Notes: generated by a model from the letters alone, not told the origin. A stretch of 64,000 nucleotides of DNA from Mycolicibacterium sarraceniae (GCF_010731875.1 NZ_AP022595.1:1984001-2048000); one strand, 5' to 3'; counted from the stretch's first letter, positions 1 to 8,919 are shown. A program made the numbers and translations.

Positions 1-905
1 TTGGCGAAGTGGTTGAAGGTGCCGGCGGGGAAGACCGCCAGCGGTAACCCTGCTTCGACGGCCACCGCGGCCGCGCCCGCCACCGTGCCGTCGCCGCCAC
101 CGACACCGAGCACCTCGGCGCGTTGGGCGGCCGACCGCAACACAGCCTCGGGGTCGTCGTCCTCACCGAGTTCGACGATCTCGGCCTTGGGCAGTTTCGC
201 GCGGACCTCGTCGATCACGCGGGCGCCGTTCCCGCTGCCCGAGGCGGGGTTGACCACCAGGACGACGCCTTCGCCCTCGGGACGCTCGGGGGTCTCGATG
301 CTCAAGGGTTCGGTCATCGGCAACGTGGCCGGCACGACGGGTGGAACCAGCCGCCCGCCCAGCACTGCGATCGCGGCTCCGATGCCGAAGCCGGCGAACA
401 CGTCGCCGGGATAGTGCGCCCCGGTGGCCACCCGCGACAGGCCGACCAGGCCGGCCACTAGTGCCAGCCCGAGCCCCACCGGCGCACTCTCCAGGCCCAC
501 CCCCACGGCGAAGGCGGCCGCGCTGGCCGAATGTCCGGACGGAAACGAGTTCGACGTCGGCATCCTGCGCGCCCGCCGCACCAACGGCACGAGGCTGCCC
601 GTGGGCCGCTGCCGTTTCCACACCCGCTTGGCGAACTGATTGGTCACCAGACTGGTCACGGCCAGCGTGACGACTCCCCGCCCGGCGCCGCGGCGCACCG
701 AGGGCGATCCCGTCGCGGCCAGCGCCGCGGCGATGGCGAACCACAGCTTGGAATGGTCGGCAGCGCGGGTCAGGATCGGCATCGCCTTGTCCAGCAGCGC
801 GGTCGGGGATTCGGCGACGGCCTCGAACACCTCGCGGTCGAGCGTCCCGAGTCCGCCGGTGATCTGCCGGATGCCCTGACCTTCGAGCAAGCTTCGCGAT
901 GTCAT
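1..905 (-). CDS. Bifunctional PAP2 phosphatase / diacylglycerol kinase-like protein (C-terminus outside window)
   Basis: The first 301 codons are present and the rest lies beyond position 1. The N-terminal half is a PAP2 acid-phosphatase domain with all three motifs in order: KRVWKRQRP near residue 93, FPSGHS near 121 and SRVATGAHYPGD about 40 residues later, with hydrophobic segments around them. From about residue 203 a second domain begins with VVNPASGSGN and GGGDGTV, the signature of diacylglycerol/sphingosine-type lipid kinases. Such fusions are common in actinobacteria and are presumed to act on membrane lipid phosphates; the substrate is unknown. The start is the ATG at 905, giving MTSRSLLEG. 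The gene lies 18 bp downstream of the three-gene operon ending at 924 and may be co-transcribed with it. Confidence 0.88.
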   Translation of the reverse strand, partial: MTSRSLLEGQGIRQITGGLGTLDREVFEAVAESPTALLDKAMPILTRAADHSKLWFAIAAALAATGSPSVRRGAGRGVVTLAVTSLVTNQFAKRVWKRQRPTGSLVPLVRRARRMPTSNSFPSGHSASAAAFAVGVGLESAPVGLGLALVAGLVGLSRVATGAHYPGDVFAGFGIGAAIAVLGGRLVPPVVPATLPMTEPLSIETPERPEGEGVVLVVNPASGSGNGARVIDEVRAKLPKAEIVELGEDDDPEAVLRSAAQRAEVLGVGGGDGTVAGAAAVAVEAGLPLAVFPAGTFNHFA

Positions 906-923
906 CAACTCAACGTAGCGGGG

Positions 924-1880
924 TCAGGACTTGGGGTCCCCGGCCGACTCGTCGTCGGGCTTGCTGCTGGGCAGCAGGATCCGCTTGGTGGCCACTGGCT
1001 TGCCGTCGACCTTCTTGGTGACCTGAGGAGACGGCGGCGGTGCGGTGATGCGGCCTTGCACCGGGGCACCGTTCTTGACCGTCGGCACCGAGACCCGCTT
1101 GGTATCGGCCTTGGCGTCCTTCTCCGACCCGCCGGCACCGTGCATGGCGCCGGGCGGCATCATCGGCATTCCGCCCATACCGCCGGTGGGAGCCGGGGCC
1201 GGTACGGCCATCTTCGGGGTCGGCACAGCGGTGTTGGCTGACGACGGCGACGTGCCGGCCGCCGGGATGGGCGGTGGCCCGAGCATCGCGGTTGGTGTGG
1301 TGCCGCCGATGCCGCCACCGCCGCCGGCGGATCCGCCACCGCCAGCGCCGGATTCGCCTGGGGTTTCACCGAATTCACCGAGCGGATCGGAGAGGCTGGC
1401 TTTGTCGAGCATCGCCGATTCGCCGCCACCCTTCATCATGCCCATGCCGGCCTGCATGGCCTGCTGCGCGCCCTGAGCAACCTGCTGGGGGATCTGGGCA
1501 AGGGGCTGTAGCGCCCCACCCACGGCCCCGGCCAACGCGCCGGCAAGCTGCGATGCCATCTGCGGGAGCTGTTGGGCCATCTGGTCGCCTTGGCCTTGTC
1601 CGGCAACGCCTTTCATCTCAGCACCGGCCTGCTCGTCCTGGGCGGGGAACTTGGCGGCCGCGTCGGCGGTCTTGGAGTCACGCTTGGCGTGTTCTTCGGC
1701 ACTCTCGGTGTTGTCCTTGGGGTCGCCCATATTGGCGGCCAGGCCCAGCACCCGAAGCAGTTGCTCGATGGGGGTCATGCCGGCGACGAGCGGATCAGAA
1801 GTGATGGGTGGCGGCGCGAGGTTCATGCCGTTGGCCGCGGCGTAGTCGCTCGCGTTTGCGTTGAGCTGTCCACCACTCAT
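924..1880 (-). CDS. Ala/Gly/Pro-rich protein, third gene of the membrane/DUF5632 operon (318 aa)
   Basis: I do not recognise this protein with certainty. Residues 1-100 are predicted helical and charged, beginning MSGGQLNANASDYAAANG. A Gln/Ala/Met-rich stretch follows (about 100-150), then long Gly- and Pro-rich linkers and a basic tail with repeated Lys-Pro and Thr-Lys motifs. No signal peptide or membrane segment is visible. The ATG at 1880 overlaps the TGA of the 751-aa gene by 4 bp (ATGA), so translation is probably coupled. This start is preferred over the in-frame ATG at 1925, which would lie inside the upstream gene. Low-complexity proteins of this kind accompany ESX-type secretion substrates in mycobacteria, but no ESX machinery is in the window. 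The gene is present only in copy A; the tandem copies B and C lack it. Confidence 0.72.
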   Translation of the reverse strand: MSGGQLNANASDYAAANGMNLAPPPITSDPLVAGMTPIEQLLRVLGLAANMGDPKDNTESAEEHAKRDSKTADAAAKFPAQDEQAGAEMKGVAGQGQGDQMAQQLPQMASQLAGALAGAVGGALQPLAQIPQQVAQGAQQAMQAGMGMMKGGGESAMLDKASLSDPLGEFGETPGESGAGGGGSAGGGGGIGGTTPTAMLGPPPIPAAGTSPSSANTAVPTPKMAVPAPAPTGGMGGMPMMPPGAMHGAGGSEKDAKADTKRVSVPTVKNGAPVQGRITAPPPSPQVTKKVDGKPVATKRILLPSSKPDDESAGDPKS

Positions 1881-4132
1881 GGGCGCACCTCTCCCTTCAG
1901 TGCCAGGCTGAGAGCCTGGAACCACGCAAAGTGGTAATTGGCGGCGGTCTTTTCGTCCTTGATCAGCGCGTCGATGGTCGCCAGCAGCTGCCAGTTGCCG
2001 ACCTTAGCGGCGTCGGAATGATCGGGGTAGTCACCTAGGACTTGGCGGGCGACGGTGGCGAGATGTTCGCGCAACAGCTCCACCTCGGAGTCCAGGTAGC
2101 CGGTGCCGGTGGATGCGGCTTTGGCCAGGGTGTGGGCCAGGCGGGGGAGGCCGTCGCGCCATTTGGTGGCTTGGGCGAGTTCCCAGCCGAGTTCGTCGAC
2201 CTTGTGGAGGTCGCGGGCGCGGATGGACATCTGGGTGGGGTCGGTGTCCTCGGCGGCGGGGAGGTATTGGCCGGGGGCGTAGGTGGCACTCAGCGTGGTC
2301 TCACCGAGCAGCCCTTCCAGGGTCTTGGAGCGGAGGCGGGGGACGAGCAGCTTGATGCCGGTGGGGATTTCGACGTGCGGCGGGATCCAGCCGCTGGCGA
2401 GGTCGGTGATCAGGACGGTCTTGCCGTCCTCGCGGTCGCCGATGGCCCAGCGCAGCTGGGGTTCCTGACGGGCGACGGTCTCGAGGAGACGTTGCAGGCG
2501 CTGTTGGGCTTGGGTTTGCGCGGTGCCGGCACCGGCCACCGCGCCGGCAGTGGTTGGGGCCAAGGCGCTTTCGGTGATGCCGGTGGGTGGTTGGACTGCT
2601 GCGCCGGCGGCCGCGGGTGTCTGACGGACGACGGCGGGCTGGTTGAGCGCATTGCCGCTCGACGGGTGGACTGGGGCAGAGGCTGGGGCTGCAGCCGGGG
2701 GCGTGACGGGTTGGGCGGCGGGTGCGGTGGCTGCGGCGGGGCGGAGGTCTGCGCCGTAGGTGGGCAGGGGACCGGCGGGTGCTGCGGGGGCGGCGGTCGA
2801 CGGCATGACGGGCGCTTGGGCAGCGGGGCCGGCGACGTAGGCCTGGGTGGTGTCGGCCGGGGGAGCGACGGGCGCTTGAGGAGCTTCGTATGTCGGTGTG
2901 GCGTGGGCGTTTTCGAAGAGCGGCGCTCCTGCCGTTGGCGCTGTGTATGCCGGCGGTGCAGCCATGCCCTCGGGATGGATCGGGGCCTGCGGCTGCATGG
3001 CGTGCGCGGCATTGCTCGAAAGTCCTTCGGTGCCTGCCGCCATGGGGCCGCCGGACTGCGCACCAGAGTTGAAGTTCTGGGCGAACCCTTCGGGGGAGAG
3101 GGGGTTTGTGGGGGCGGAGGTGGAGAACGGCGATTGCGATGATGCGACGTTGGGCATGGTCGAGCCGCGAGGCCCAAGCATACCGGTACCGGCTCCCGTG
3201 GTCGGCAGTGGTGATGAGCCTCCTACCGTCGGTTGGCCACCAGCAACGCTAGGAAGAGACGAAGTCGTTCCTGGTGAGCTCGACGTCAAATTCCCGAGGG
3301 CGTTCGATGGTGGTTGGGCTGTCGACCCGCCAGCGGCTTGTGCGGGAACGGAGCCGGGGGTCTGCCCAACCGAGCCCCCAAACAAAGAGTTCGTGTCGTG
3401 AGGCTGGGGTGGCCCGCCGGTGGGCGGACCATCTTGCCCCGATGGTAATGACGCAGCCTTAAAGTGACTCGCGGCGTCACCGCTGTTAGCCGGTCTCGGC
3501 GCGATGCCAGCCACGCCGTCGAGCTGTGTCTTAACGGCGTTAGTAATGTCTTCTTCGCTCGGTGAGTTGAATTTGCCGTCGAGGTTGACGCCCTGGGATC
3601 TTGCGAAGTCTCTCGCGGAAATATCCTCGTCCGAGGCGGTTAGCATTTTTTTGACCGCGTCGAAAACGTTCTCCGCGTACTTTCCTGCTGCAGTGTTTGC
3701 ATCAGTCTGTCCACGAATCACAGCTTTGACTATTTTGGTTAGTTTTGCAGGCAGTAGATCCTTTGACGATTGAATGTTCTGAATATCTGAATTTCCGTTT
3801 GCTGCGATCGTTGAAAGTTCAGACCGCAACTCATTGATCGCGTTTGCGGCGGATCCGTATGCTCCGCTCTTGTCGAAGTTCTTCCGGCCGAGTTCTCCCG
3901 CGGAAGCTGTGCCGTGTTGGAAGGCCTCGCGTATGTCGTCAGCGGTCACCCCTTCTTGGGCCCCGAGCGGACCCTGCAATATGGATGACAGTTGCTCTGC
4001 GTAAGACTCAAATTGGGTAGCGAGGTTGGAGCGGTTCGTAGAAGCGGTCTCAAGTGCAGCTAACGAGGATGAGTCAGGCCATTGGTGCCCGACCAATAGG
4101 AACGACCATTCTCCCGGAGGCAGATCTATCAT
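1877..4132 (-). CDS. DUF5632/DUF5631-like large protein with variable N-terminal helical domain (copy A, 751 aa)
   Basis: Three parts are visible. Residues 1-205 are helical and open with MIDLPPGEW and LLVGHQWP. Residues 205-560 are a Pro/Ala/Ser/Thr-rich linker. Residues 560-751 are a folded C-terminus with QLRWAIGDREDG, ITDLASGWIPPHVEIPTG and SATYAPGQYLPAAED. The C-terminus resembles the DUF5632+DUF5631 pair of M. tuberculosis Rv3899c (from memory, not searched). No signal peptide is visible. The gene has ATGA overlaps with both neighbours: the membrane protein gene upstream (start 4665) and the 318-aa gene downstream. It is the only complete copy; two 3'-truncated relatives lie at 8440-9909 and 13634-16740. 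Their C-terminal-half DNA, where present, is virtually identical, while the N-terminal domains are strongly diverged. The function is unknown; a partnership with the neighbouring membrane protein is inferred from their coupled variation. Confidence 0.78.
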   Translation of the reverse strand: MIDLPPGEWSFLLVGHQWPDSSSLAALETASTNRSNLATQFESYAEQLSSILQGPLGAQEGVTADDIREAFQHGTASAGELGRKNFDKSGAYGSAANAINELRSELSTIAANGNSDIQNIQSSKDLLPAKLTKIVKAVIRGQTDANTAAGKYAENVFDAVKKMLTASDEDISARDFARSQGVNLDGKFNSPSEEDITNAVKTQLDGVAGIAPRPANSGDAASHFKAASLPSGQDGPPTGGPPQPHDTNSLFGGSVGQTPGSVPAQAAGGSTAQPPSNALGNLTSSSPGTTSSLPSVAGGQPTVGGSSPLPTTGAGTGMLGPRGSTMPNVASSQSPFSTSAPTNPLSPEGFAQNFNSGAQSGGPMAAGTEGLSSNAAHAMQPQAPIHPEGMAAPPAYTAPTAGAPLFENAHATPTYEAPQAPVAPPADTTQAYVAGPAAQAPVMPSTAAPAAPAGPLPTYGADLRPAAATAPAAQPVTPPAAAPASAPVHPSSGNALNQPAVVRQTPAAAGAAVQPPTGITESALAPTTAGAVAGAGTAQTQAQQRLQRLLETVARQEPQLRWAIGDREDGKTVLITDLASGWIPPHVEIPTGIKLLVPRLRSKTLEGLLGETTLSATYAPGQYLPAAEDTDPTQMSIRARDLHKVDELGWELAQATKWRDGLPRLAHTLAKAASTGTGYLDSEVELLREHLATVARQVLGDYPDHSDAAKVGNWQLLATIDALIKDEKTAANYHFAWFQALSLALKGEVRP

Positions 4133-4665
4133 TTGCAGGCCTGAGTTACTTTCGGAACAAGATCATCAACGGACGCATATAGACCGTCCAAATCAGTCTT
4201 AATTCCATCGGCTAATACTGTGAACAAGATATCCTGGTATAGATCTATGAGGGACTTGATGTTATTCGTGAGGTCGGACGCGGTCGCGGGTTGGCGCTCC
4301 AGCGTCGCTCTCCAGTATGCGATCACAGAATTAATTGTGATCCTCGAATTCAGGGCGATGGCAAAAGAGTCAGTGGGATTAGTGCTGACCTTGCTCCCGG
4401 TAACAGAAAGTGTTTGTTGACCGCGATCGAAAGCGTCACAAACAGCCTTCTTTGCATCGGCGACTTCCTGCTCGCTGTACGTCTTGGCCGCTGGAGTGTC
4501 AGGCTTTGGCATCGGTCGGAACCAGGCGCCGATCGCGACTGCAACTGCGATCACCGCAATGACGATGGCGATGATCGTCGGCAACCGCGACGGGCCTCCG
4601 GAAGGCGGGGGTCCCTGCCACGGAGCTGGTCCTGCAGGGCCGGGTCCGTACGGTGCTTGTGACAT
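4129..4665 (-). CDS. Single-pass membrane protein with extracytoplasmic helical domain (copy A, 178 aa)
   Basis: A short Pro/Gly-rich cytoplasmic head (MSQAPYGPGPAGP) is followed by one hydrophobic helix at residues about 28-48. A roughly 125-residue domain rich in helix formers follows, with two cysteines, one near residue 77 and one in the C-terminal QACK. It is the first gene of the operon: its TGA overlaps the ATG of the 751-aa gene by 4 bp. The arrangement recalls the small membrane protein upstream of Rv3899c (Rv3901c), but the function is not known. Residues 1 to about 78 are encoded by DNA almost identical to copy B (10442-9906), with about two substitutions in 200 bp, whereas the rest is strongly diverged. 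Copy C (17270-16737) differs throughout but keeps the same plan. Confidence 0.8.
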   Translation of the reverse strand: MSQAPYGPGPAGPAPWQGPPPSGGPSRLPTIIAIVIAVIAVAVAIGAWFRPMPKPDTPAAKTYSEQEVADAKKAVCDAFDRGQQTLSVTGSKVSTNPTDSFAIALNSRITINSVIAYWRATLERQPATASDLTNNIKSLIDLYQDILFTVLADGIKTDLDGLYASVDDLVPKVTQACK

Positions 4666-4919
4666 GTCGGAATGGTATCCTTTGCGTTTGCCGGGGCGCT
4701 ATTCATCAACAGCCGCAATACCCGCTCCGACCAGCCTTTACACTCAGTTCACGGGTGCCCTGGGCCGATGTCAAATCGCACCAATGCTCCACGCATCGTT
4801 AGCTGGCCCAGACCTAACCGTGGCCCAACCTTGACTTGACCCGCACGAAGCCGGGCAGTCGCCATGAATCGATGCTCCGAATCGTCGTCTCGACCTGTGC
4901 TGCCTTCACCGCGGCACTG
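4666..4919 (+). repeat. Divergent intergenic region plus first 16 codons of the L,D-transpeptidase gene (repeat unit end, junction J1)
   Basis: This stretch is almost identical to 10443-10667 and, from about 4720 on, to the leader of the intact transpeptidase gene at 24477-24671. At 4872-4919 it contains the ATG and the first 16 codons of that gene (signal-peptide start). At 4919/4920 the sequence jumps without a gap into antisense DNA matching position 2106 of the 751-aa gene. An identical jump occurs at 13633/13634. The fused reading frame has no stop before the IS3 element and is unlikely to be functional. Confidence 0.85.
4672..4677 (-). promoter_or_regulatory. Leaderless -10 hexamer TACCAT upstream of membrane gene A
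   Basis: On the minus strand TACCAT lies exactly 6 nt before the ATG at 4665, the spacing expected when transcription starts at the start codon. The same hexamer at the same distance occurs before copies B (10449-10454) and C (17277-17282). No Shine-Dalgarno sequence fits in between. No clear -35 box is visible. Confidence 0.55.
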
Positions 4920-4948
4920 CCGGTGGATGCGGCTTTGGCCAGGGTGTG
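4920..4948 (-). pseudogene. Nine-codon C-terminal scrap of DUF5632/5631 gene copy B
   Basis: These 29 bp match 2106-2134 of copy A. They are all that remains of the 3' part of copy B on this side. The IS3 element starting at 4949 joins them directly to the N-terminal part of the same gene (6286 onward), so most of copy B has been deleted next to or through the insertion. Confidence 0.7.
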
Positions 4949-5020
4949 GGGACTTGACCCCATGTGTTGGACACGCTCAATCCCGGGATGTTCCTGGGGG
5001 AAGCGAGATGATCCAACGCG

Positions 5021-5353
5021 ATGGCAAGGAAAAACTATCCAGAGGAGTTCAAGCGTGACGCGGTCGCGCTTTACCGGGATACCGAGGGTGCGACGATCAC
5101 GGTGATCGCCGCCGAGCTCGGTGTCAGTGAGGCGACGCTGTCGGCGTGGTGCAAGGCGGCCGGGGTGTCGATCCGGCGCTGTCGGTCGGCCTCGGCGGCG
5201 GCAGCGAGCCCGGGTTGCGAGACTGCGGAGCAGGAGCTGGCCCGGCTGCGGGCTGAGAACAAGGCGTTACGCGCTACGCAGGCCCGGTTGTCCACCGAGC
5301 GGGACATTCTGCGGTAGGCGGCGAAATATTTCGCCGGGGAGAGGAACTGGTGA
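5021..5353 (+). pseudogene. IS3 type A orfA, nonsense-truncated
   Basis: This is a helix-turn-helix protein beginning MARKNYPEEFKRDAVALYRD, with a leucine-zipper-like C-terminus. A TAG at 5315-5317 replaces the Ser codon found in the intact copy (ILRSAAKYFAGE at 15455-15787). Translation therefore stops 12 codons early, before the orfA/orfB overlap where programmed frameshifting would make the OrfAB transposase. The element is probably immobile unless complemented by the intact copy. Confidence 0.85.
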
Positions 5354-6249
5354 GCCGCTTCCAGTTCGTCGCCGACCACCTGCACGCCTTCGAGGTGAAG
5401 TGGCTGTATGCGCTCGTGGAGGTCGCACGTTCGTCGTTCTACGCATGGCTGGCCGGTGCTGACGGCCGCGCGGCGCGTGAGGCCGCTGATCAGGTGCTGG
5501 CCGAGCGGATCCGGGTGGTGCACGACGAGGACAACACCTACGGGGCACCGCGGATCACCGCCGAGCTCAACGACGGCGTGCCCGACGGTGAGCGGGTCAA
5601 CCACAAGCGGGTGGCCCGGGTGATGCGCAGCCACGGGATCGCCGGCTACCGGCGCCGCCGGCGTGTGAAAACCACGGTGGCTGATCCGGCCGACCAGAAG
5701 GTCCCCGACCTGCTCAACAGGGACTTCACCGCCACGCAGATCAACACCCGCTATGTCGGGGACATCACCTACCTGCCGTTGGCCACCGGCGGCAACCTGT
5801 ACCTGGCCACGGTGATCGACTGCTGCTCGCGGCGGGTCGCGGGGTGGGCGATCGCCGAGCACATGCGCACCGAACTCGTCGCCGACGCCCTGCACGCCGC
5901 TACCGCCCTACGGGGCAGCCTGGCCGGTGCTGTGTTCCATGCCGATCACGGAAGTCAATACACCTCAAAGGATTTCGCACGACTCTGCAAAGCTCTTGGA
6001 GTTACCCAGTCGATGGGTGGTGTGGGGTCAAGTGCCGATAACGCGCTCGCGGAATCGTTCAACGCCACCCTCAAGCGTGAGGTCCTGCAAGACCGGTCCT
6101 GCTGGCCCGACGCGGCGAGTTGCCGCCGCGAGGTGTTCGGCTGGCTGGCCCGCTATAACACCAAACGACGGCACTCCCGATGCCGTCATTCCAGCCCCGC
6201 GACCTACGAAAGGAACCTAACGACCACTACGCTGCCCGAAGCCGCCTAA
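5350..6249 (+). CDS. IS3 type A transposase OrfB (DDE integrase core, 299 aa)
   Basis: The rve-type catalytic core shows the DDE residues in GDITYLP, FHADHGSQYTS and NALAESFNATLKREV. An HTH_21-like N-terminal part precedes it (YGAPRITAELNDG). The reading frame starts with GTG at 5350, overlapping the TGA that ends orfA. The frame is intact although orfA is not. Its last 285 bp plus flanking DNA (5965-6345) are duplicated at 8119-8499 by insertion of an IS1634-type element. Confidence 0.9.
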   Translation: MSRFQFVADHLHAFEVKWLYALVEVARSSFYAWLAGADGRAAREAADQVLAERIRVVHDEDNTYGAPRITAELNDGVPDGERVNHKRVARVMRSHGIAGYRRRRRVKTTVADPADQKVPDLLNRDFTATQINTRYVGDITYLPLATGGNLYLATVIDCCSRRVAGWAIAEHMRTELVADALHAATALRGSLAGAVFHADHGSQYTSKDFARLCKALGVTQSMGGVGSSADNALAESFNATLKREVLQDRSCWPDAASCRREVFGWLARYNTKRRHSRCRHSSPATYERNLTTTTLPEAA

Positions 6250-6345
6250 CCACAAATCCCGTGTCCACTGCATGGGGGCAAGGCCCGCCAGCGGTCCGGT
6301 CCGGACTGAATGCAGCACATTAGCGTAGCTCTCCAACGCTGCCGC
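5965..6345. repeat. 381-bp direct repeat, left copy (probable long target-site duplication)
   Basis: Positions 5965-6345 recur at 8119-8499 with a constant offset of 2154 bp and appear identical. The repeat starts at TCAAAGGATTTCGCAC within IS3 orfB and ends at CAACGCTGCCGC within the DUF-gene remnant. It directly flanks the IS1634-type element on both sides. It therefore looks like a target duplication, of the unusually long kind reported for IS1549 of M. smegmatis. Confidence 0.88.
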
Positions 6346-8118
6346 CCGAGTTGGGTCATTTGGCTTAGTGCCTTGATTTTTCGGTCTTCAGGGCGTTGAG
6401 GATCGTCTCGACCTCGGGGTTTATTGCTGGCGGGTAGGTGGCGATGACGCCGTTGATGTCGATGGTGGCGTTGCGCAGGGGTTTGAGGGTGCGCAGGAAT
6501 CGCCGTAGCGAGAGCCCGGTTCGGGTCTGGATTTCGCGGCTGAGGGCCAGGGCGGTGAACACGATGGTGAGGTGGGCTTCGATGGCGTCGCGGGTGCGGG
6601 CAAACATGGGCCGGGCGGCGAGGTCGGATTTCGACATCCGGAAGGACTGCTCGACTCGCCACAGGTCGTGGTAGCTGGAGATGATCTCGGTGGCGGGCAT
6701 GAGCGTGGTGTCGATGTTGGTGACATAGCCTTTGAGGCCGACCAGATGGCGTGCGCGCTGCAGGGAGGCTTCGTCGAGGGTACGGGCCCCGTTTCGGACT
6801 GTGACGAATCGTGGTGTGCGGGCTGTCTTGTCGCCGGCGACGACTGCGCGGGCCTTGTGTTCCTGCAGGTTCAGTGTCTTGGTGTCGCGGACCGCCCGTT
6901 TGGTCGAGTAGGCCCATACCGCTCGCCACGATTTCGGGTGTGTCGTCGGGTTCCAGATGGGTTCGGCTTTGAGTTTCGGGTCGCTGGTCTTGGTGGTGGT
7001 GCCGCGCTGATCGCGTGGGGTGATGGTGTCGATGATCTGGCCGTCGGTGAAAAGGTTGCCGTGCCAATGGAAGTGCGATGTCAGATCGCCCGGGGCTTTG
7101 GTGACTCTGGATCCGACGATGAATCGCAACCCGGCCTCATCAAGGTCACGCAGGTTCGTGGCCGAGAGCATGCCGGCATCGGCGACGACGACCATGTCGG
7201 TGATTGCATGCCGCTGCTGGAAGGCGGTCACGATCGGCACGATGGTCAGGGTCTCGGCCTTGTTGCCCTCAAAGCAGCCGATCTCCAGCGGGAAACCTTA
7301 CCGGTCGACCAACAGCCCGACCACGATCTGCGGGTCGACGCGGCGTTCCTTGGAGTAGCCGACTTTGCGCAGGTCGTCTTCTTTGTCGGCCTCGAAGTAC
7401 AGGGTGGTGACGTCGTAGAGCACCAGGCTCAGATCGCCTGTGGTGCAAGCCGTTTGGAAGCACGCGGCGGCTATCCGTTCACGGTAACCACCGGCAGAGG
7501 CGCGGCGCAGCGTCCGTTTACGTGTCGACAACGACGCCGAGGTGCGACCCATCTCGGCCAGGACTCGATCGACATCGAGGAGGCTGGTCGGTTCCACCAC
7601 GCGGGCGATCACCAGATCCCGGAAAACCTCATCGTCGACCGCGTCGTCGAAGCCCGGATAGGCATACACCCCGGCCAGAGCTTCGTAGAGCAATCCGCTG
7701 CAGGACTTCAGGACGTGAGCCCGGCCACCAGTTGCCGCGGGCCGGGCCCAGCACCAGAATCGGCGAACAGGCCCGCGGCGGCGGCACCATCTCGACCTTG
7801 ACGGCTTTCGGGTGATGCCCAGATCCAGTTCCCGCTGGGCATCATCGGTCAACAACCGGCGAGCCTGCTCGATGAGTAGTCCGAGTTCGGCGTCATCGCG
7901 GGCCGAGCCCACATGACGGACGATCCGCCGGCGACCGTCCACGAATTCAGCGATCTGCACCGCAGTGGCACCCGAGGCAGTACGCACCCGCCGAATCCAC
8001 ACCACCCGCCCGAGCCTACCGAGGCGAATTAGTGCCTTGCGGGCGCACTAAGCGAAACCATCACCGCAGGTCAACGACTCAGTACTTCAAGGAACAGTCC
8101 AATGTGACCCAAGTCAGG
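6346..8118 (-). mobile_element. IS1634-family (IS1549-like) insertion sequence, 1773 bp
   Basis: The element lies exactly between the two 381-bp repeats. Its ends match as inverted repeats: CCGAGTTGGGTCA at the left and the reverse complement of TGACCCAAGTCAGG at the right. One transposase gene on the minus strand fills most of it (6365-8005). Family assignment rests on the N-terminal IRRVRTASGATAVQIAEF, the central DVTTLYFE and the long direct repeats. Confidence 0.85.
6365..8005 (-). pseudogene. IS1634-family transposase, broken by nonsense and frame slips
   Basis: The reading frame starts at 8005 (IRRVRTASGATAVQIAEF) and reaches VGLLVDR, where an in-frame TAA at 7300-7298 stops it. The same frame continues immediately with GFPLEIGCFEGNKAET and runs to 6365, ending ALKTEKSRH. 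The TAA most simply derives from CAA (Gln). Between about 7740 and 7830 the frame also appears shifted and then restored: an alternative frame reads VEMVPPPRACSPILVLGPARG, which suits the family better. The DDE transposase core is otherwise recognisable. Full length would be about 546 residues. Confidence 0.85.
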
Positions 8119-8499
8119 TCAAAGGATTTCGCACGACTCTGCAAAGCTCTTGGAGTTACCCAGTCGATGGGTGGTGTGGGGTCAAGTGCCGATAACGCGC
8201 TCGCGGAATCGTTCAACGCCACCCTCAAGCGTGAGGTCCTGCAAGACCGGTCCTGCTGGCCCGACGCGGCGAGTTGCCGCCGCGAGGTGTTCGGCTGGCT
8301 GGCCCGCTATAACACCAAACGACGGCACTCCCGATGCCGTCATTCCAGCCCCGCGACCTACGAAAGGAACCTAACGACCACTACGCTGCCCGAAGCCGCC
8401 TAACCACAAATCCCGTGTCCACTGCATGGGGGCAAGGCCCGCCAGCGGTCCGGTCCGGACTGAATGCAGCACATTAGCGTAGCTCTCCAACGCTGCCGC
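8119..8499. repeat. 381-bp direct repeat, right copy
   Basis: This is the second copy of 5965-6345. It contains the last 285 bp of IS3 type A orfB, the IS3 right end (to 8439) and 60 bp of the DUF gene. The apparent + strand reading frame at 8032-8403 is therefore a transposase tail duplicated by the insertion, not a gene. Confidence 0.88.
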
Positions 8500-8628
8500 T
8501 ATCTGGCCGCGGTTAGTGCCGCCAGTGGTCAGTGCTGCTAGGGCCGCCGATGACGGCCACTGATGGCCAACCAGAATTTCGGACTGGCCTTCCCGGGACC
8601 GTGGAGGCATCAGCTATAAGGAGTAGCG

Positions 8629-8919
8629 ATGTCAGAGAAACGGAAGAAGTACGACCGGGAGTTCCGTGAGGGGGCTGTTCGGATCGTGCGTGAGACGGGT
8701 AAGCCGATCGCGCAGGTGGCTCGGGATCTGGGGGTTCACGAGGGCACTCTGGGTAATTGGGTCACTCAGGACCGTGAGGCACGGGAGGGTCGTGGGGAGT
8801 TGACCCGCGATGACCTGGCCGAGCTCAAGCGTCTGCGCAGCGAGAACGCCGAGTTGCGGATGGAGCGTGATGTCCTCAAGCGATCGGTGGTCCTGTGGGT
8901 GAAGGAGGCGACGAAGTGA
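8629..8919 (+). CDS. IS3 type B OrfA (96 aa)
   Basis: A small HTH protein starting MSEKRKKYDREFREGAVRIV, with ARDLGVHEGTLGNWV as the recognition helix region and a C-terminal heptad-rich segment (LKRLRSENAELRMERDVLK). A ribosome-binding site AAGGAG lies 8 nt upstream of the ATG. The TGA overlaps the GTG of orfB at 8916. It differs from the other copy (17874-18164) by one residue, Pro versus Ser in GKPIAQ. Confidence 0.9.
   Translation: MSEKRKKYDREFREGAVRIVRETGKPIAQVARDLGVHEGTLGNWVTQDREAREGRGELTRDDLAELKRLRSENAELRMERDVLKRSVVLWVKEATK

Larger units (their letters stand above)
4949..6285 (+). mobile_element. IS3-family element, type A copy 1 (1337 bp)
   Basis: The terminal inverted repeats are imperfect but clear: GGACTTGACCCCATG at the left, and the reverse complement of CATGGGGGCAAGGCC at the right, each followed inward by a TGGACAC motif. 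The element carries orfA (5021-5353) and orfB (5350-6249) with the usual GTG/TGA overlap. No target duplication is visible, and the flanks come from distant parts of the same host gene, which fits deletion or recombination between IS copies. A second, intact copy is at 14523-15858; fragments are at 35358-35694 and 37291-37520. Confidence 0.9.

Noticed and set aside
1..461. Plus-strand frames at the left edge (137 and 112 codons)
   Set aside because: Antisense to the PAP2/diacylglycerol-kinase gene, which has all catalytic motifs on the minus strand.
2042..3142. 366-codon Gly/Val-rich plus-strand frame
   Set aside because: Mirror of the Pro/Ala-rich linker of the 751-aa gene; recurs at 13450-14520 only because the DNA is duplicated.
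924..4665. Calling the operon a bona fide ESX secretion locus
   Set aside because: No EccA-E, MycP, EsxA/B-type WXG100 pair or EspG is present; similarity to Rv3899c-type genes is from memory only.
8032..8403. 123-codon frame resembling a transposase C-terminus
   Set aside because: Product of the 381-bp duplication: transposase tail fused to IS1634-end sequence, not an independent gene.
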